Shown here: positions 1-15,000 of the stretch, piece after piece
How the letters are laid out: each line of letters begins with the position of its first letter
Position numbering within the stretch: position 1 is the stretch's first letter
Assembly (NCBI GenBank): GCA_965203265.1
Contig: CBDBBV010000002.1
Location: 1,736,001 to 1,800,000, forward strand
Source of the DNA: JAHRAW01 sp965203265
Lineage (GTDB): Bacteria; Pseudomonadota; Gammaproteobacteria; Arenicellales; Poriferihabitantaceae
Direction of reading: 5' to 3'
DNA: 64,000 nucleotides
The notes under the pieces: generated by a model
Told to the model about the DNA's origin: nothing
The model's database searches: none
Seen by the model: the letters and a program-made list of their open reading frames with translations, nothing else
Program-made: the position numbers and the translations under genes

Positions 1-3000
1 GCCGTGGCGTCCGCCAGAGTAACCGTGTTGATCGGGGTGCCGTGGGAAACCCGCACGGCAAACGGCAAGCGGGGGAACTGCATTTCCGACAGATAGGCGC
101 GCTCGCCGGGATTATCGTGGAAGGCGAAGGCGAAATCCGTGCTGTCCGTGTCCCCCTTGTTGCCCGGCACCGTCCAAGTGGCCGTGGCGGTGCGCTCATT
201 GTCGGTGTTCACCCAGCGATCGTTTTCGCCGTCATCGCCGCCGGAGAAGGTCAACGTTACCCCGCTGGTTTCATCGCGGAAGGTTACCCACGACGGCTCC
301 TCCGAGTCCGCCATGCGGCGACCCACATTGATTGATCTCGTGGAAGTCAGTCGGCCAGTGAAGGTTACCGTTTCCCCCGCCCGCGCCGGATTCGGCGATG
401 CCGTTACGCTCAAGGCGGCGAAGTCGTCGTCGATCACCGTGATGGTTACCTCATCGAAATCGGGCAATACTCGATAGCCCTCATCAATGCCGTAGCCGTC
501 CGGCAAGGTGCCGAGTGTGAACACCAGCGGCAGGTTGCCGGTTACATTTTCGTTGGGGGTATAGCGGTAAATGTGGAACGCGGCCGGATTGGACGGCGTC
601 AGTGATATGCGACTTCGGAACTCGCCATTGACATGCAACGGCACCACCACTTCCTGCCTCGGTCGCGGGCTCATCTCTATGAGTAGGCGAATCAGGCCGC
701 CCTCCACAACCATATCAGTACCGGTTCGATTGCTGAGCGCGAAATACTGCTCGTCTTGCTTGACCAACACCGTGTAGGTCTTGGTGACAGTGGTATCCGA
801 GGAGGTAACCTCGACTCGCACTTCATTGTTGCCTTCTTCCAGTTCGATGACGGCAGGCTCCCCGTGCTCCAAAGTCTCCTCAACGCTGCGCCCAAACACC
901 TTTACAGTCGCGTCAGTGTCCGCCGCGGTGGGCGTTACCTCCAAATAGGTGGTGTCGTGTGGCACCGGAAATTCGCTCGTGTAGGTGCGCATCGCCGCAT
1001 CGAAATCGGGCAAAAGCGTCAGCGGCGTGTAGATTCCGTTCTCATTCATCGAGGTGGCGGCTTCGAGCGAATACAAGTTGGCGTTGTTGTTGGTTGGGCG
1101 AGTGCCCGAGGTGCGACCCTGACTGGTCGCCCAGACGCTGCCGGGATCGATGCCGTTTTGCGCACGCACGCTCACATCGTAGATCGTGCCGCTGGCCAGA
1201 CCGGTAATCTCCGCGCTGGTGGTCGTATCGCTGTGGGTGACTTCGGTCCAACTCGTTGTCAAGGTTTCCCGATAGCGCACATCGTAACCGGTGATGCTGG
1301 CACCTGATCCGCCGGTGTCCGCCGGTGCGGCCCAAGTGAGCGTCAACTTGCCATCGCCCGCGGTTACCGCAGGGCCGCCGGCCGGTACCAATATCTCGAT
1401 AACGATCCCCTCATTATCACTCCACGACGGGCCGTTGTTCCAAGAGAAGGATTTTCCCGACGACAGCGAATAGGTGGTGCCGCTACTGCCGCCGATGCGC
1501 AGACTGCCGAGGCTCAACACCGCAGACGGGCTGCCGCTCACCGACAATCTCATGTTCAGGTTGTCGCTGTCATCCACAAACAGTTCGGACACTTGATATT
1601 CCTTGCCGTCTAGGGTGAAGCGGTTGCTACTCAAGGATGTGGCGCAGTTCTCCAATCTACCCGAATTGTCGTCGCAGCCGCGATAACTTCCGTTCGCATC
1701 CACGGTCAGCCCGGCTATCAAGATGGCGGTGAGGGAATTCCGAGGCGCGGTCGGTACACCCGGCACATTCCAAGTGGTAACCGCTTGGGACGAACTGGAA
1801 CCGTCTATGATGGTCGGCGTAGTGGCCTTGGTTTTGAGGTGGGCGCGTACTGTGTAGTCGATGCCCTTGTCCAAGTTGGTGAACACATCGCTACCGGTGG
1901 TGCTGGTTGCGTCATGGCGCACGCCGCTCGGCAACTGATGCGATGTCCCCCGACTCGGCGGCCACTCCTCTGCGGCTTTTTTGATCTGGATGACTACATC
2001 GTAAATGGCCGAATCGGGGTTGGTGGTCGCCACGGTAATTTTCGGCGTGCCGTCGCTGTGCGCTCCGGGGGTTACCGAGGAAACGGTCGGCACCAGATAA
2101 GCCCGCTCAATCGTAATCGAATAAGTTCTGATGTTCACGCCATCCTCGGCGTTTACTACCACATTGATCTCGTTGTCGCCCGCATCCAATGCGATGGCGT
2201 TGCTCGGTGTGCCGCTGGTTACGGATTGCTGACTGTCGCTCTTGCCCACCACTTGTACAGTAACCGTGGCTGTGTTGTCATCCACGGTCGGCGTTACCTT
2301 CAAGTAGGCGCGGTCGTTCTCCACCGAGGCCGTATAGGTGCGTTCTGTCGAAGTAAAGGACGGCATCAGCGTGAGCGCCGTGTTGAAATCGCCATCGGCG
2401 CGGGTGTCGGTGGTGGCGATGAGTGTCTCCAAGTTGGCGTTGTCGGAGGCGGGCTCGCGGGTTATCGTGATCGTGTACTCCGTGGTGGTAGTGCCGTCCT
2501 CGGCGGTTACCACGATTTTGATTACGTTTTCGCCTACGGCCAATTCGATGGCAGCACTCGCCGTACCGCTGGCTACCCTCGTCAGGTTGGTACCCTTGCC
2601 CACCTGCACAGTCGCAGAGTCGTCCTCCACGGTCGGCACTACCTTCAAATGGGAGGCGGCGAAGGGCACCACCGAGGCAGTGTAGGTGAGGGTGGTCTTG
2701 GCGAAGGTGCCGAACGACAACGGCGTGTTGTACTCGCCGCTCTCGCTGGTGGCGGTGGCGGCGGTGAGTGTTCCCAAGTTGGCGTTGTCGGAATCGGCTA
2801 CCGTCGGCTGCAGGCTCAACTCGACTCGGTCGTTTACCGACCATTGCAGAGCGGTATTCGTCCACTTGGCCGTGCCGCCGCTGATGGTGGCCTTCGCCAA
2901 GGAGAATTTCTTGCGATCCACATGCAGGCTCATCCCCTTCAGTGTTTCCGGAATCGAGCGGTTGAGGATGAACTCGAGACGTCCGGAATCGGTCGAGGGC

Positions 3001-6000
3001 TGCAACTGGATGTTCGTCACCGTGTAATCCGTGCCGTCCAGAGTGAAATTGTCATCCGTGAGGGTGGCCGTGTTCGAGCACACTTTCAACGGCACATTGC
3101 CGGTCGGCCAGCAACCACGGGTAGGCGTCGAATCCAAATCCCGCACCTTCAACAGCGTGGCCGACCACAACGGATCCACCACCGGCCCGGTGGTGGGCGT
3201 GTCCAAATCCCGCGTTACCTGCATCAGGTAGGTCTTGGTGTGGAATCCGTTCTGCGCGGTAACCACTACCGAGATGGGATTGACGCCCACCTCCAGTTGC
3301 ACCGCCGTGGTGGGGGTAGCGCCGTTCACCGTCGCCGTGGCCTCGCCGTCTTGCACAGTCGGCGTCAGTTTCAGATGGCTCACCGCGTGGGCGACTTCGG
3401 CCGTGTAGGTCAGCGTATCCACGCCGAAGTCCGGAGCGTAGGTCAGCGTGCCGGAGAATACCGCGCCGTCGGTGCTGGTGGTGCCGCTGAGAGCGCTCAG
3501 ATTGGCGTCGCTGTTGGCGTTGGTGATGGTCACGGTGGCCGTGGCGGAACCAGTGGGGGCTACCAGCCAACCGCTCACGCTGGTGGCGATGGTTACCGTG
3601 AAGGTCTCGTCCGACTCATCATCCAGCGTATCGGCCACAATGGGGATGCGCACTTCGGTGGTTGTTTCGCCCGAGGCCACGGTAACCGGAGTCGGCACCG
3701 TGCCCACATCGGCGTCGACGGCAGTGGCGAAAGCCGTATCTACCGAGAATGCCAGCCCGCCGCTCGGCGCAACCTCGTTCAGGGTGATGGTCAGCACCGC
3801 GTCGTCTCCCTCGGCGGCGGTTACATCGGCGATGCTGAAGGTCTTGTTGGGCGTTCCGCTAGCCGTCGCCCAGAGACTGTTGCCTTGCAAATTGCTCGCC
3901 CGCACGCGCACATTGTATTCGGTGCCGTTGGTCAGGCCGGTGAGCGCGTAGGTGGTGGCGGTGCCGTCCAGATCGGTGGCCTTGACCACCCAGCCGGTGG
4001 ACGGATCGCTTGCCGTGGCCGTCGGTGCCGATTCATCGGGGGCAGTGCTTTCCTTGTACTGCACCTCGTGCGCCGTTGCCAACGCTCCGCGCGAGGCGCG
4101 CCAAGACAGATCGAGTTGCTCATTTCGCGGTGCCGCCGTCAGATCGACCGGCGCATTCGGCACGCCATCGTTGTTGTAGATGGTTACCCGCGCGGTGTCG
4201 CCGCCGGTTGCCGCCTCCCAACCCTGCGCGGCGGTGGCAATGACCACCTTGAAGGTTTCGGGCTCCTCGGCAATCTCGTCGTCCACGGTCAGTATGCTGA
4301 TTTGCGTCTTGTCTTCGCCCTCGGCCACCATTACCGGCGTGACGAAGTTCCCCACATCCGCCGCCACCGCAGTCTCGCCGGTGAAGTCGGTGGCAACTGT
4401 GAAGCCCACGCCGTCCTCCGGCGCATCGCTGTTCAGGGTAATGGACAACACCACGCTGACACCCTCGGTGATGCCGGCGCTTTCGGTGATTCGGTAGGTC
4501 GAGCGCACGAATGCGGTGAAGGATTGCTGCGCCTCATTGCCCGCCGCATCGCGCGCGGTAACGGTTACTTGCGCATTGCCGCCGGTTATGCCGCCAACGG
4601 TGAGCAGATCGTTGTCATCGCCATCCAGCGTGGCGCTCGCCAGCGAATCGGGCGTTACCGAGACGGAGAAAGTCAGGGCATCGCCTTCGGCATGGTAGAA
4701 ATGGTCGCTCAGATCGATGGCGGGTGCCGTCTCGCCGGCATTCACGCGCACATCGGCGATGGCGGTACTCGGCGATACGATCTGCCGAGCAACCATAATT
4801 GTGTAGGTCTTGGTGACGAGGGTGTTGGCCGAAGTTACCTCGATGCGGATGGGGTTGTCGCCCACGGCGAGGGCGATGGCTGAGCTGGTGGCGCCGCTCA
4901 CCGCCAACGGAGTCGTGCCCACCTTGCCCACCTTGATCAGGGCGCCGCTATCGGCCGGAGTCGGCGACAACTTGATGTGAGTTACCGTGCTGGCCACCGT
5001 GGCGGCATAGGTGGTGGTGGATGCGGCGAAGGTCGGCGCGTAGGTGAGGGTGCCGGAGAAGTCGCTGCCGTCCGTACTGGTACTGCCGGTCAAGGCGCTC
5101 AGATTCACATTGGCCGAGCGCGATTCGGGTATGCCGTGCACGCGAATGCGCATGGGGCCGCCGCTGGGCGGGCAGCAGTTGGTCTTCCAATCGCTGCCGG
5201 TGCGCCGGAGATTTCCGATACTCCAACCGGCTGCGGCGCCATTGTCCTCATCGGTGCTCCAAGTAGCGGCCAAGTCCGCATCGCCTTGCGTCGGCGCGCT
5301 GTCGATCACGATGAAATACAGACTGCCGCTCGCCAGCACGGTGTTGGGCGGCGCATAGAAGCCGACATCCGCCGGCAACGTGGGGGAGTTAGGCCAGTTG
5401 CCGCGCAGGTCGACGATCTTCTCGTGCGCATTGCCGGCGAGCGATGACCACAAGGCCACATTGACCGCAGCGGTATTGCCGGGCAATTCCTCGAAGCGCA
5501 ATGCGATGTGATCCAAATCGTAGCCCATCGCGTGGCTGCCGGTGGTGAAACCCTGCGCGCTGAGTTCGTTGAGACTCAATCTACCCTCGATCGGTCTTGG
5601 CTGACTCATGTTGCTCACCAGCGCACGCACGGCCTCTCCGGAAGTGTTCACCGAGAAAGTTACATTTGCTGTCGGCCCCTGATGACCCACCGCATCGTAG
5701 TAGGCATCCGAAATGGCCACATACACCGCCCCATCGGGCAGATTGGCGCTCGGATCGATGGTGATGACGGTTTTGCCGGCGTTGATGGTGGCGCTATATG
5801 GAATGTCGGCGCCGGATGAGTCGGTGCGCCGCAGGGTGAGGATGTCGGCCAAGTCGGCATTGGCGAAGTCGCCGTTTTGCGCATCCTTCTTGATGGCCTC
5901 GTCGAAGGTCAGCGTGATGTTGATTGTGGAGTCAGTAATGCGGCTGCGATCGGCAGGGTTGAAGGTCGGCGCAGACAAACCGGTGTCCACGGTGAATGTG

Positions 6001-9000
6001 GCGTTGGCCGCCGTGCCCTGCTCTTGCTCGGCGTTGTAGTACTCGTCGGTGATGGCCACATAGATTTTGCCGTCTTCCTGCGTGTCGATCGGATCGATGG
6101 TGATGACGTTCTCGGCGGCGTTGATGGTGGCGGCGTAGGGGATGTCGGTGCCGCTACTGCTACCGCGTCGCACAGTGAGCATGGCGGAAAAGTCGCTGGG
6201 CGCCGAGAACTTGTCGCCCTGATAATTCTTGCGAATGGCCTCGCTGAAGGTCAGGGTGATGTCGGTGTCGCCGGCGGTGGCGTGGGTGAGAATGGCGCCG
6301 TCCGCCGGGTCGAATATCGGTGCGGGGATGCGCGGCGTTACCACCACTTCCACATCCGCAATCGATACCGCAGCGCGATCGTATTTCGGATCGATACTCT
6401 CTGCCGCGTGGCGGATGGTCGCGCTACCCACAGTTTTGCCGGTAACGCGCACATCCTGCGGCTCGTCCCAATTATCCGCGGTGAAGGTTACTGCGCCGCT
6501 CACCGTTACCTTGTCGGTCGCGTCGCTACTCGGCGTAACCACCACATTCGACACAGGCTGGCTGTCCAGCACCAACTGATAGGCTCTGCTCACTTCCGGA
6601 ACCACCTTCACTCGCGCCGCCGACGGCGTAACTCCGGCGGTGTCGTTGTCGATGATGGTTACCACGGCGGTGTCATCCAGCAACCCCTCCTCGCGCCAAC
6701 CCAAATCCACCGGCATAACCAACAGCTTGAAGGTCTCGTTGTCCTCGTCCACCCGATCATCCACCAGCGGCACCTCGAAGGACACGGTTCGGTCATCTGC
6801 TGGCACGATGATCGACGCCGGCAAAGGCCCTACATCCGCCGCCTCGGCCGTCTCGTCCGTGTAATCGGCGCTCGCCGTGAACGCCAATCCGCGAGCCGGC
6901 GCGTCATCTTTCAGCGTGATGGTCAGGGAAGCGCTCTCGCCCTCGATAGCGCTCGCCGTGGCGCTGATGGCGTAGTCCGTTCGCAACACGGTAATGGTGT
7001 AGATTCTGGTGGTGGCGATGTTCTCCGCGGTTACCTCGACCAATATCTCGTTGACGCCCTGATCGAGGAAAATCTCGCTGGCCGTGCCGCTCGCCCCCGG
7101 CGTCAGGGTCGTGCCCGCCTTGCCCATCTTGATGGTGGCGTTGCCATCGGCGGTGGTCGGCAACAGACTGATACGGGTTACCTTGCGCGGCACGGTAACG
7201 CGATAGGTCATGGTTTCCGTGGCGAAACTCGGCGTCAGGGGAAGATCTCGGTAGGTGCTGCCGTCGGTGCTGGCGCTGCCCACCAAGGCGCTCAGGTCGG
7301 CATTCACCGAGCGGGTGGCGGACACGCCGGATACCCGTATGCGCAAGGGATCGGTGGTTTGCGTCCACCGCCTGTCGTTCTCATACACGATGCGCCGGGC
7401 GCGAGTGTGCTTGGCCGCATCGATGCTCCAGCCGGGCGCGCCGCCGCTGTCCTCGGCATTGGTGCCGACATCGTACAAATAATCCTTATACAGATCGCCG
7501 GTGGCGCCGTAGATCACCGCGAAATATCGGGTTCTCGCTCTCAGCCCGGTGTTGGGCGGTGCCTTGAAGGTAACTTCGCCGGTGGTGATGGTTTGCGGCA
7601 CCACCAAGTCGACGATCTTCTCGTTCGGAATTGCGCCGTTCGCCGACCACAATTCCGCGCGCACCACAGCGGTGGTGCTCGGCACAGTTTTGAAGAAAAA
7701 GCCGATGCTGCGCAGGTCGTATCCGCTGGCGTTGGTACCGGTTACGAAAGCCTGAGAGCGCAACACGTTCAGATTCTGTCTGCGCGCACCCGTGTCTTGG
7801 CGCTCCAACTGCGCCATATTGCTGATCAGCGTTCCGGTTATCGGCTGCGCCCGCGTTACGCGAACCGTGTAGGTGCGCCGAGTGGCGTCCTCGGCGGTAA
7901 CCACTACCAGCAGATCGTTCACACCATTGGCCAGCTGAATGACCTCGCTCGCCTCGCCGCTCAATACCGGCGACAGATTGGTGCCGGATCGACCTATGTT
8001 AAGTTTGGCCGTGGCGTCGACTACGGTCGCTGTCAACTTGACCGAGAAGATCGTGTCGGGCACCGAGGCCGTGTAGGTGAGCGTGTCCACATCGAAGGCG
8101 GGCGGCGTCAGCTCCAGCGCGGTGAACGAACCGTCGGCGTCGGTGGCGGTGCTGTTGCTTGCCGTCAACTCCTTCAGGTTGTTGTTGGTGGACTTGGCAT
8201 CGATGGCGCACACCGTGCCGATGCTCACGGAAATCCGATCGTTGGCGGCCAAACTCACATTGACTCCGGGCAGGGTAAGCGAATTCCCGCTCAAACCGGA
8301 CATGGGATAGGGCGTGGTGCCAACACAGAAGTTCAAGCCGCGCAGGGAGTCGCGGGTTTGTCTTTCCAGAGACGCAAATTGCAGTTTCACCACACCTTTC
8401 GATCCATTGGGCGTTATGCGCACCGAGGTGAGGCCGGTGGTATCGGCGCCCACTTCGATGGTGTTGTCGCTCAACGCCGCATCGCAGGCCAACTGGAATC
8501 TACAACCGAACTCGCCAACGCCGATGTTCGCGGTGGTCAGCGTGGCCGACCAACTGGAACCGCGCAACACCAATAGGGCGTATTGCTTGACGGTGTCGTC
8601 CTCGGCGGTTACCGCAATCCGAATGCTATTCCAACCCAACTCGAGTGAAATGGGCGCACTGGAACCGTCGGCGGCTAGCGCATTCAAATTGCCGACCTTG
8701 CCCACTACAACCGTGGCGGCGTTGTCGGCCACCGTCGGCGTCAACTTGATATGCGTTTTGTCGGTGGGTACCGTGGCCAGATAGGTCAGGGTATCGGCAT
8801 CGAAGGCGGGCGGAATCAGCAGAACCGCGCTGTATGTGCCACGCACGCCGGTAGCGGCGCTCACCGTCAGCGCCTGCAAATCGGCATTGGTGGAAAAGTC
8901 GATGAGGGTGACCGTGGCCGTGGCACCATCGGCAGCAATGCGATAGCCGGCAGCGGCGGTGGCAGCCGGAGCGGCTAGCGTTGCGGTGAAGGTCTCGTCT

Positions 9001-12000
9001 CCCTCGACCACTTCATCATCCGCAGTGTCGATGCTCACCGTGGCCGAGGTTTCGCCAACGGCGATGCGGCCGGTTACCGTGCCGATTGTGAAATCATCGG
9101 CGGATGCGTTATCCGAATCGCTCAACGACGAGGTTACGCTGAAATCCACCGCTCGGCTGGTGTCGTCGCCGCCGCGATTGATCGTCAACATCGCCGGCAC
9201 GCCCTCCACTGCCCGCACCGAGGTGGCGGCAAACGCCAGAGTCTCGGTGGCGTCGGTGATGGTGATGGTGGCAGTGCCGGCGCCGCTGGATGACTCGGAC
9301 CAGTTGGCGATGGTGGGTGTGAGGGTTACGCTGAAGGTCTCGTCGGCCTCCTGCAACCCATCGCGCGCGAGGAGGATGGCTACGTTGGCGCTGTTGGTAC
9401 CTTCCGCCACGATAACGCTGGGCGGCAGTGTACCCACATCTGCTTCCACGGCAGTGGCGCTACCGTCGTAGCTCGGCGTCAGGTTGAAGGTCAGCGCGCC
9501 GGTGGGCGCATTTTCGTCCAGCGTGATGGTCAGCACCGCGCTCGCCCCCTCGGCGGCGGTGGCATCGGAAACTGTATAGATTTTGGCGGGCGTGGCGCTG
9601 ACCGTGGCCCAGAGACTGTCGCCGCTGGCGTTGCTGGCGCGCACGCGCACATCGTAGGCGGTGCCGTTGGTCAGGCCGGTGAGGGAATAAGTGGTGGCGG
9701 TGGCATCGAGCGTGGTGCTCTCCACGACCCAACCGGTGGACGGATCGCTGCCGTCTCCGGTGGCCGCCGAGTCGGCCGCCGAGGCCAACTTATATTGCAA
9801 CTCGTGGGCGGTTATCGGCGGACCGGAATCCATGCCCCAGGACAGATCGAGGCGTTCGCCGCCCACATCCGCCCGCAAATTCGTCGGTTGCTTGGGCGCG
9901 CCGTCGTTGTCGTAGATGGTTATCGTGGCGGTGTCCGCACCGTCTCCCTCCTTATTCCATAAAGCTGCTGTGGTGGAGATGACCAACTTGAAGGTCTCGT
10001 CATCCTCGTCCAGTTGATCGTCCGCCAAGACGACTGGGAAGGAGGCGGTGCGGCTTTCGCTGATCACCACTACCGGCGTGAATCTCTCCACATCCGCCGC
10101 CTCCGCGCTCTCGCCGGTGAATCGCACATTGAAGCCGATTCCGTTTCGCGGTGCCTCGTCCGAAAGGGTGATGGTCAAGGTAACGCTATCGCCCTCGAGA
10201 GCTGCTGCGGTGGGGCTGATGGCGTAGGTCGGGTACATGTACAAGTCGAAAATAGTCTGCGCTGAGTTGCCGTTGGCATCCCGCGCGGTAACGGTTACCC
10301 GCGCACCGTCCTTTGATAAGCCGGTAATGGTGAGCAGGTTTTTGGCATCGCCGCCCAACGAGACGCTCGCTCGCTCCGGTGAGGTCGTTACGCTTGCGGT
10401 ATAGGTCAGGGTAGCGCCGCTCGCGTGGCTGAAATGGTCGTTCAGGTCGATTGGCGACGAGGTCGTGCCGACATTCAACGTCACCGGGGCAATGGGCTGA
10501 GTGAGCGACACCGGATTGCGGCGAGTTACCGTCATCGTGTAGGTGCGGGTGGTGCTGAAGTTCTGCGCCGTTACCTCGAGCACAATCACATTGGCGCGAC
10601 CGCCGTCCAGCGCTATGGCCGAACTGGCCTCGCCGCTGGCCACCGGCGATAGGGTTGTGCCCGCCTTGCCTATCTTGATGGTGGAGCGGCTGTCGGCCAC
10701 CGTCGGCGTCAGTTGCAGGTGAGTTATCGTGGCCGGCACCTCGGCGGAATAAGACAATGTGCTCGGCGCGTAGGTCGGGGTGTAGGTGAGCGCGGTGGAG
10801 AAGTCGCTGCCGTCGGTGCTGGTGTTGACCGCAAGGGTGCTCAAGTCGGCGTTGTCGGCGCGCAGGGCAGGCCAGCCGCGCACGCGGATTCTCGCGGGAC
10901 GGCTAGAGCGCTTAAAATTCCCGGTCCATCTGGTTTTGGAGTTTTGGATGCTCCAGCCGGATGCGCCGCCGCTGTCCTCGCCGCTGCCGGTTATATGCAC
11001 CGAGCCGACGGTTTTCAAGTCTCCGCCGACAGTGACGATACGGTCCCCGATGACACGAACCATTGGATTGTGCAATAGAACGAAATAGTTGGTGCGCGCC
11101 TTCAACACGGTGTTGGGCGGTGCACTAAAGCCGACCACGCCGGCGGTGATACTCGCCGGCTTGGCCAACCACGCAATACGCTCCTGATTCGCCGACAACA
11201 CTGCCCCGGTAGAGCTCGCCGCCGACACTTTCGCGGCCTGCTCCGCCGACAACAATTGCACGGTAATGTTGTTTACCGGTGGCGCCTTGGCAAAGTTGAA
11301 ATCGATGCCATCGAAATCGTAGCCGTTGGCGTGGTCACCGGTGGTAAAACCCACCATCATGTGTTCACCGGTTAGATGGGAACAAGATGTTGCACTGGAT
11401 CCGGCTGTGCTGAATTCATCACAATCGTTAATGATGATAATCTCCTGCCCCAGATTGCTCACCAACACGCGACTGGCGGTATCGGCGGGTTCCGTGCGCG
11501 TGACGATCACCGTGTAGGCGCGCTTGCTGCCGTCCTCGGCCGTTACCACCACCGTGAACTCGTGCATCCCGATGTCGAAGTTGAAAGATTGGCTGAAATC
11601 GCCACTGGCAACCGGCTGCATGATCTCGCCGGCACGACCCACCACCACGCTCGCCGTGGATTCCGCCACGGTCGGTTGCAACCTGATGCGGGAAATCTCG
11701 CCCGGCACCGAGGCCGTGTAGGTGCGCGTGTTCACATCGAAGGTCGACGGCGTCAGATCGAAACTGCTAAACGCGCCGTCGCCTGTCGCCCGCTGAGCCG
11801 CCAGATTCATCAGGTTGTTGTTGGTGGATCGGGCGTTGGGATCGCAGATGGTGCCGATGCTCACATCGATGCGATCCCCGGCGGCCAAACTCACATTCAC
11901 GCCGGGCAGGGTAACCGACCGATCGCGCAAGTTGGAAATGGGATACGGCACCGTGCCCACGCAGAAGTTCAGCGCGTTGAGCGTATCGCGACTCGAATTG

Positions 12001-15000
12001 TCGAGAGACGAAAACTGCAGTTGCGCCGAACCCCTCGTGCCATCCGCAAGCAGGCGCAACATGGATAGCGATGTGGTGGTGGCGGTGGTGGCGGTAGCCC
12101 CCACCGGTATGCTGTTGTCGCTCAACGACCAATCGCAGGCGGCCTGACCGCTACAACCGAATGCGTTGCCGCCGAGGGGGGTTATGCGGAGATTCGCCGT
12201 CCAAATGAAGCCGCGAACCACAACCGTATATTCCGTGGTGGTAACGCCATCCTCAGCCATTACGCGCACGATGATGCGAGTGGTGCCGAGGGCGAGGGGA
12301 ATCGCTCGGCTGGAGAAACCGCTTGCCACCTCGCGCATCCTGCCGCCGGCTGCGCCCACCGTAATCGTCGCCGTGGTTTCCGCCGTCGTCGGCGTCAAAC
12401 GAACATGGGTGGTCGTATCGTCCACATCGACTGTGTAGGTGAGAGTATCGGCATTGAAGGCCGACGGCGTAAGCGGTAGCGCGGTGAAAGAACCGCCGGC
12501 GCTGGCGCCGCCAAACACCGCCAACTCGCTCAAGTCGGCATTGTCGGAACCGTCGGTGAGGGTGATCGTGGCCGTGGCACGGCCATCGACCACTCGGTAG
12601 CCGGTGGAGGCGGCCGCGGCGAGAGTCGCGGTGAAGGTTTCGAAGCCCTCGATCGACTCATCGTTCGTAGTGGTAATGCCCACCGTGGCCGTATTCTCGC
12701 CGACCGCGAAGGTGCCGGTAACTGCGCCGCTTGTGAAATCATCGGTCGTCGCGCTATCCGAATCGCCTACCGACGGGGTTACCGTGAAACTCGCCGAGCG
12801 GCCGGTGTCGCCGCTGCGAGCAATCGTCAGCATCGCCTGCGAACCCTCCGACGTCATCGCCGAAGTAACGGCAAAACCCATTTCCTCGGTGGTGTCGGTG
12901 ATGGTGATGGTGGCGCTACCGGCACCGGCGGATGCCTCGACCCAGTCGCTGGTGCCGGCGCCGGTGGCGAGGGTAACCGTGTAGGTTTCGTCCGCCTCAT
13001 CCTGCACCGCATCGCGCGCAATGGGAATGCGCACTTCGGCGGTTTTGTCGCCCGAGGTCACGGTTGCAGTGGTCGGCGCCGTGCCCACATCGGCGGCGAC
13101 GGCGGTGTCGGCGGTGTTGCCGTAGCGCAGATCGAAGATCAGCCCGTCGCTCGGCGCAACCTCGTTCAGGGTGATGGTCAATACCGCGTCATCACCCTCG
13201 GCGGCGCTAACATCGGTGATAGAGTAGGTCTTATTGGGCGTTCCGCTGCCTTCGGCATAATGGCTGACGCTGTTTGCGTTGCGCGATCGTACCCGCACAC
13301 GGTATTCCATGCCGTTTACCAAGCCGGTTAGCGAATGTTTGGTGGCCGTGGCGGAGAGATCGTCCTTCGTTACCCATTCGAGGACCTTCTCATCATTCAA
13401 CTTGTACTCCACCTCGTGGCCAGTCAAACCCGAAGACTGCGGATTGCGCCAGGAAAGATCCAGCCCGCCGTCTCGCGCAACCACCGTGAAGTCGGTTGGC
13501 GTGTTCGGCACGCCGTCATTGTCGTAGATGGTTACCACGGCGGTGTCCGCTCCGTCCGCTTGCGCCCGCCAGTTTGCAACATTGGGGCGGGGGCGGATGC
13601 GGATGCGAAAACGCTCGGCGGCCTCGTCCACCGAGTCGTCTGCTATCGGAATCGAGAAAAACTGCTCGCGTTGACCGGCGGCCACGGTTACCGGCGTTGT
13701 GAAATTCCCCACATCCGCCGCTACCGCCGTGTCGCCGGCGGCGGCATCGAATAGCGCACTCACATCGAACGAAACCCCGCCCGACGGCGCATCATCGCTG
13801 AGACTGATGATCAAGGTGGCACGATTGCCCTCAGCGCTTTCGGCCGCGGGGTTGATGGCGTAGGTGGAGTGCACATACACATTAAAATTCGCAGAGATTG
13901 AGTTGCCGTCGCCGTCATTGGCGAAAACGGCTATCACCGCGCCGCCGCGCAATTTGCCGGTAACGGTGAGAATATCGTCTTCGAAGCCGCCCAACGAAAC
14001 GCTCGCATTGAGCGGATTGATCGCAACATTCGCCGTGTAGGTCAGGGCGGTGCCGGCGGCGCTGCTGAAATGATCGCTCAAGTCGATGGGCGGCGAGGTC
14101 GCGCCGAGCTGAATATTCAAGTCGGGAAAGGGTTTGGTAACGGACAACGCCTCTCGCGTTATCGTTAGCGTATAGGTGCGGGTGACGGCGATGTTCTCTG
14201 CTTGTACCACCACCTGCAGTTCATTCTTGCCCGCATCGAGGGCAATCGCCCGACTCGCTCGACCGCTGGTTGCCGCCGACAGGGTCGCATCCGCTCTGCC
14301 CACCTGAATGGTGGCGTCGCTTTGCGCAGCGGTCGGCGTCAACTTGATGTGACTTACCGTGCTCGGCACCGTGGCGGTATAGGTAAAGGTGCTCGGCGAG
14401 TAGGTCGGTGTGTAGGTGAGCGTGCTGGAGAAGTCGTTGCCGTCGGTGCTGATGGTGGCCGCCAGCGCGCTCAAATCGGCGTTGGCGAAGCGCGTGGAGC
14501 TCCAGCCGTACACGCGGATTTTTACCGATCGAACCGAAGTCGACGTCCCAGCGGGAGAGGTTCTGATGTTGTCGATAGACCAACCCGGTTTGGTTCCTCT
14601 GCTCTCGGCATCGCTTGCGGTGGTATACACCCTGCCACGGGTGCTACTACCATCCAGATGGTGAATTCGCGCGAAATAGGTGGTTGCCTTCGACAGAGTG
14701 GTGTTGGGCGGCGCGCGGAAGGTTACCGTTCCCGTGCCGATGCTCGCCGGCGTTATCAAGTCCACGATCTTCCGATTCGGCTTGCCGTTCTCCTTCGAAG
14801 ACCACAACTCCACGGCAACCCTGCTCGCATTCTGCGGCGCAACCTTGAATGAGTACTGGATGCGATCCACCACATAACCTTCGGGGTTGGCGCCCGTGCG
14901 AAAACCTTGCATGGTTGTCGAATCGCCGATGTTCGTCGCATCAATATTAGCATTGTTGCCGATCGACTCATCCAAATTGCTCACCAGTATGACGCTGTCG

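Noticed and set aside
1785..8576. Long plus-strand open frames (over 1,000 and about 900 codons) opposite the giant gene
   Set aside because: Their translations are Gly/Arg/His-rich without domains, whereas the minus frame gives coherent cadherin, Calx-beta and FN3 repeats. They are antisense shadows of a GC-rich repeat gene.
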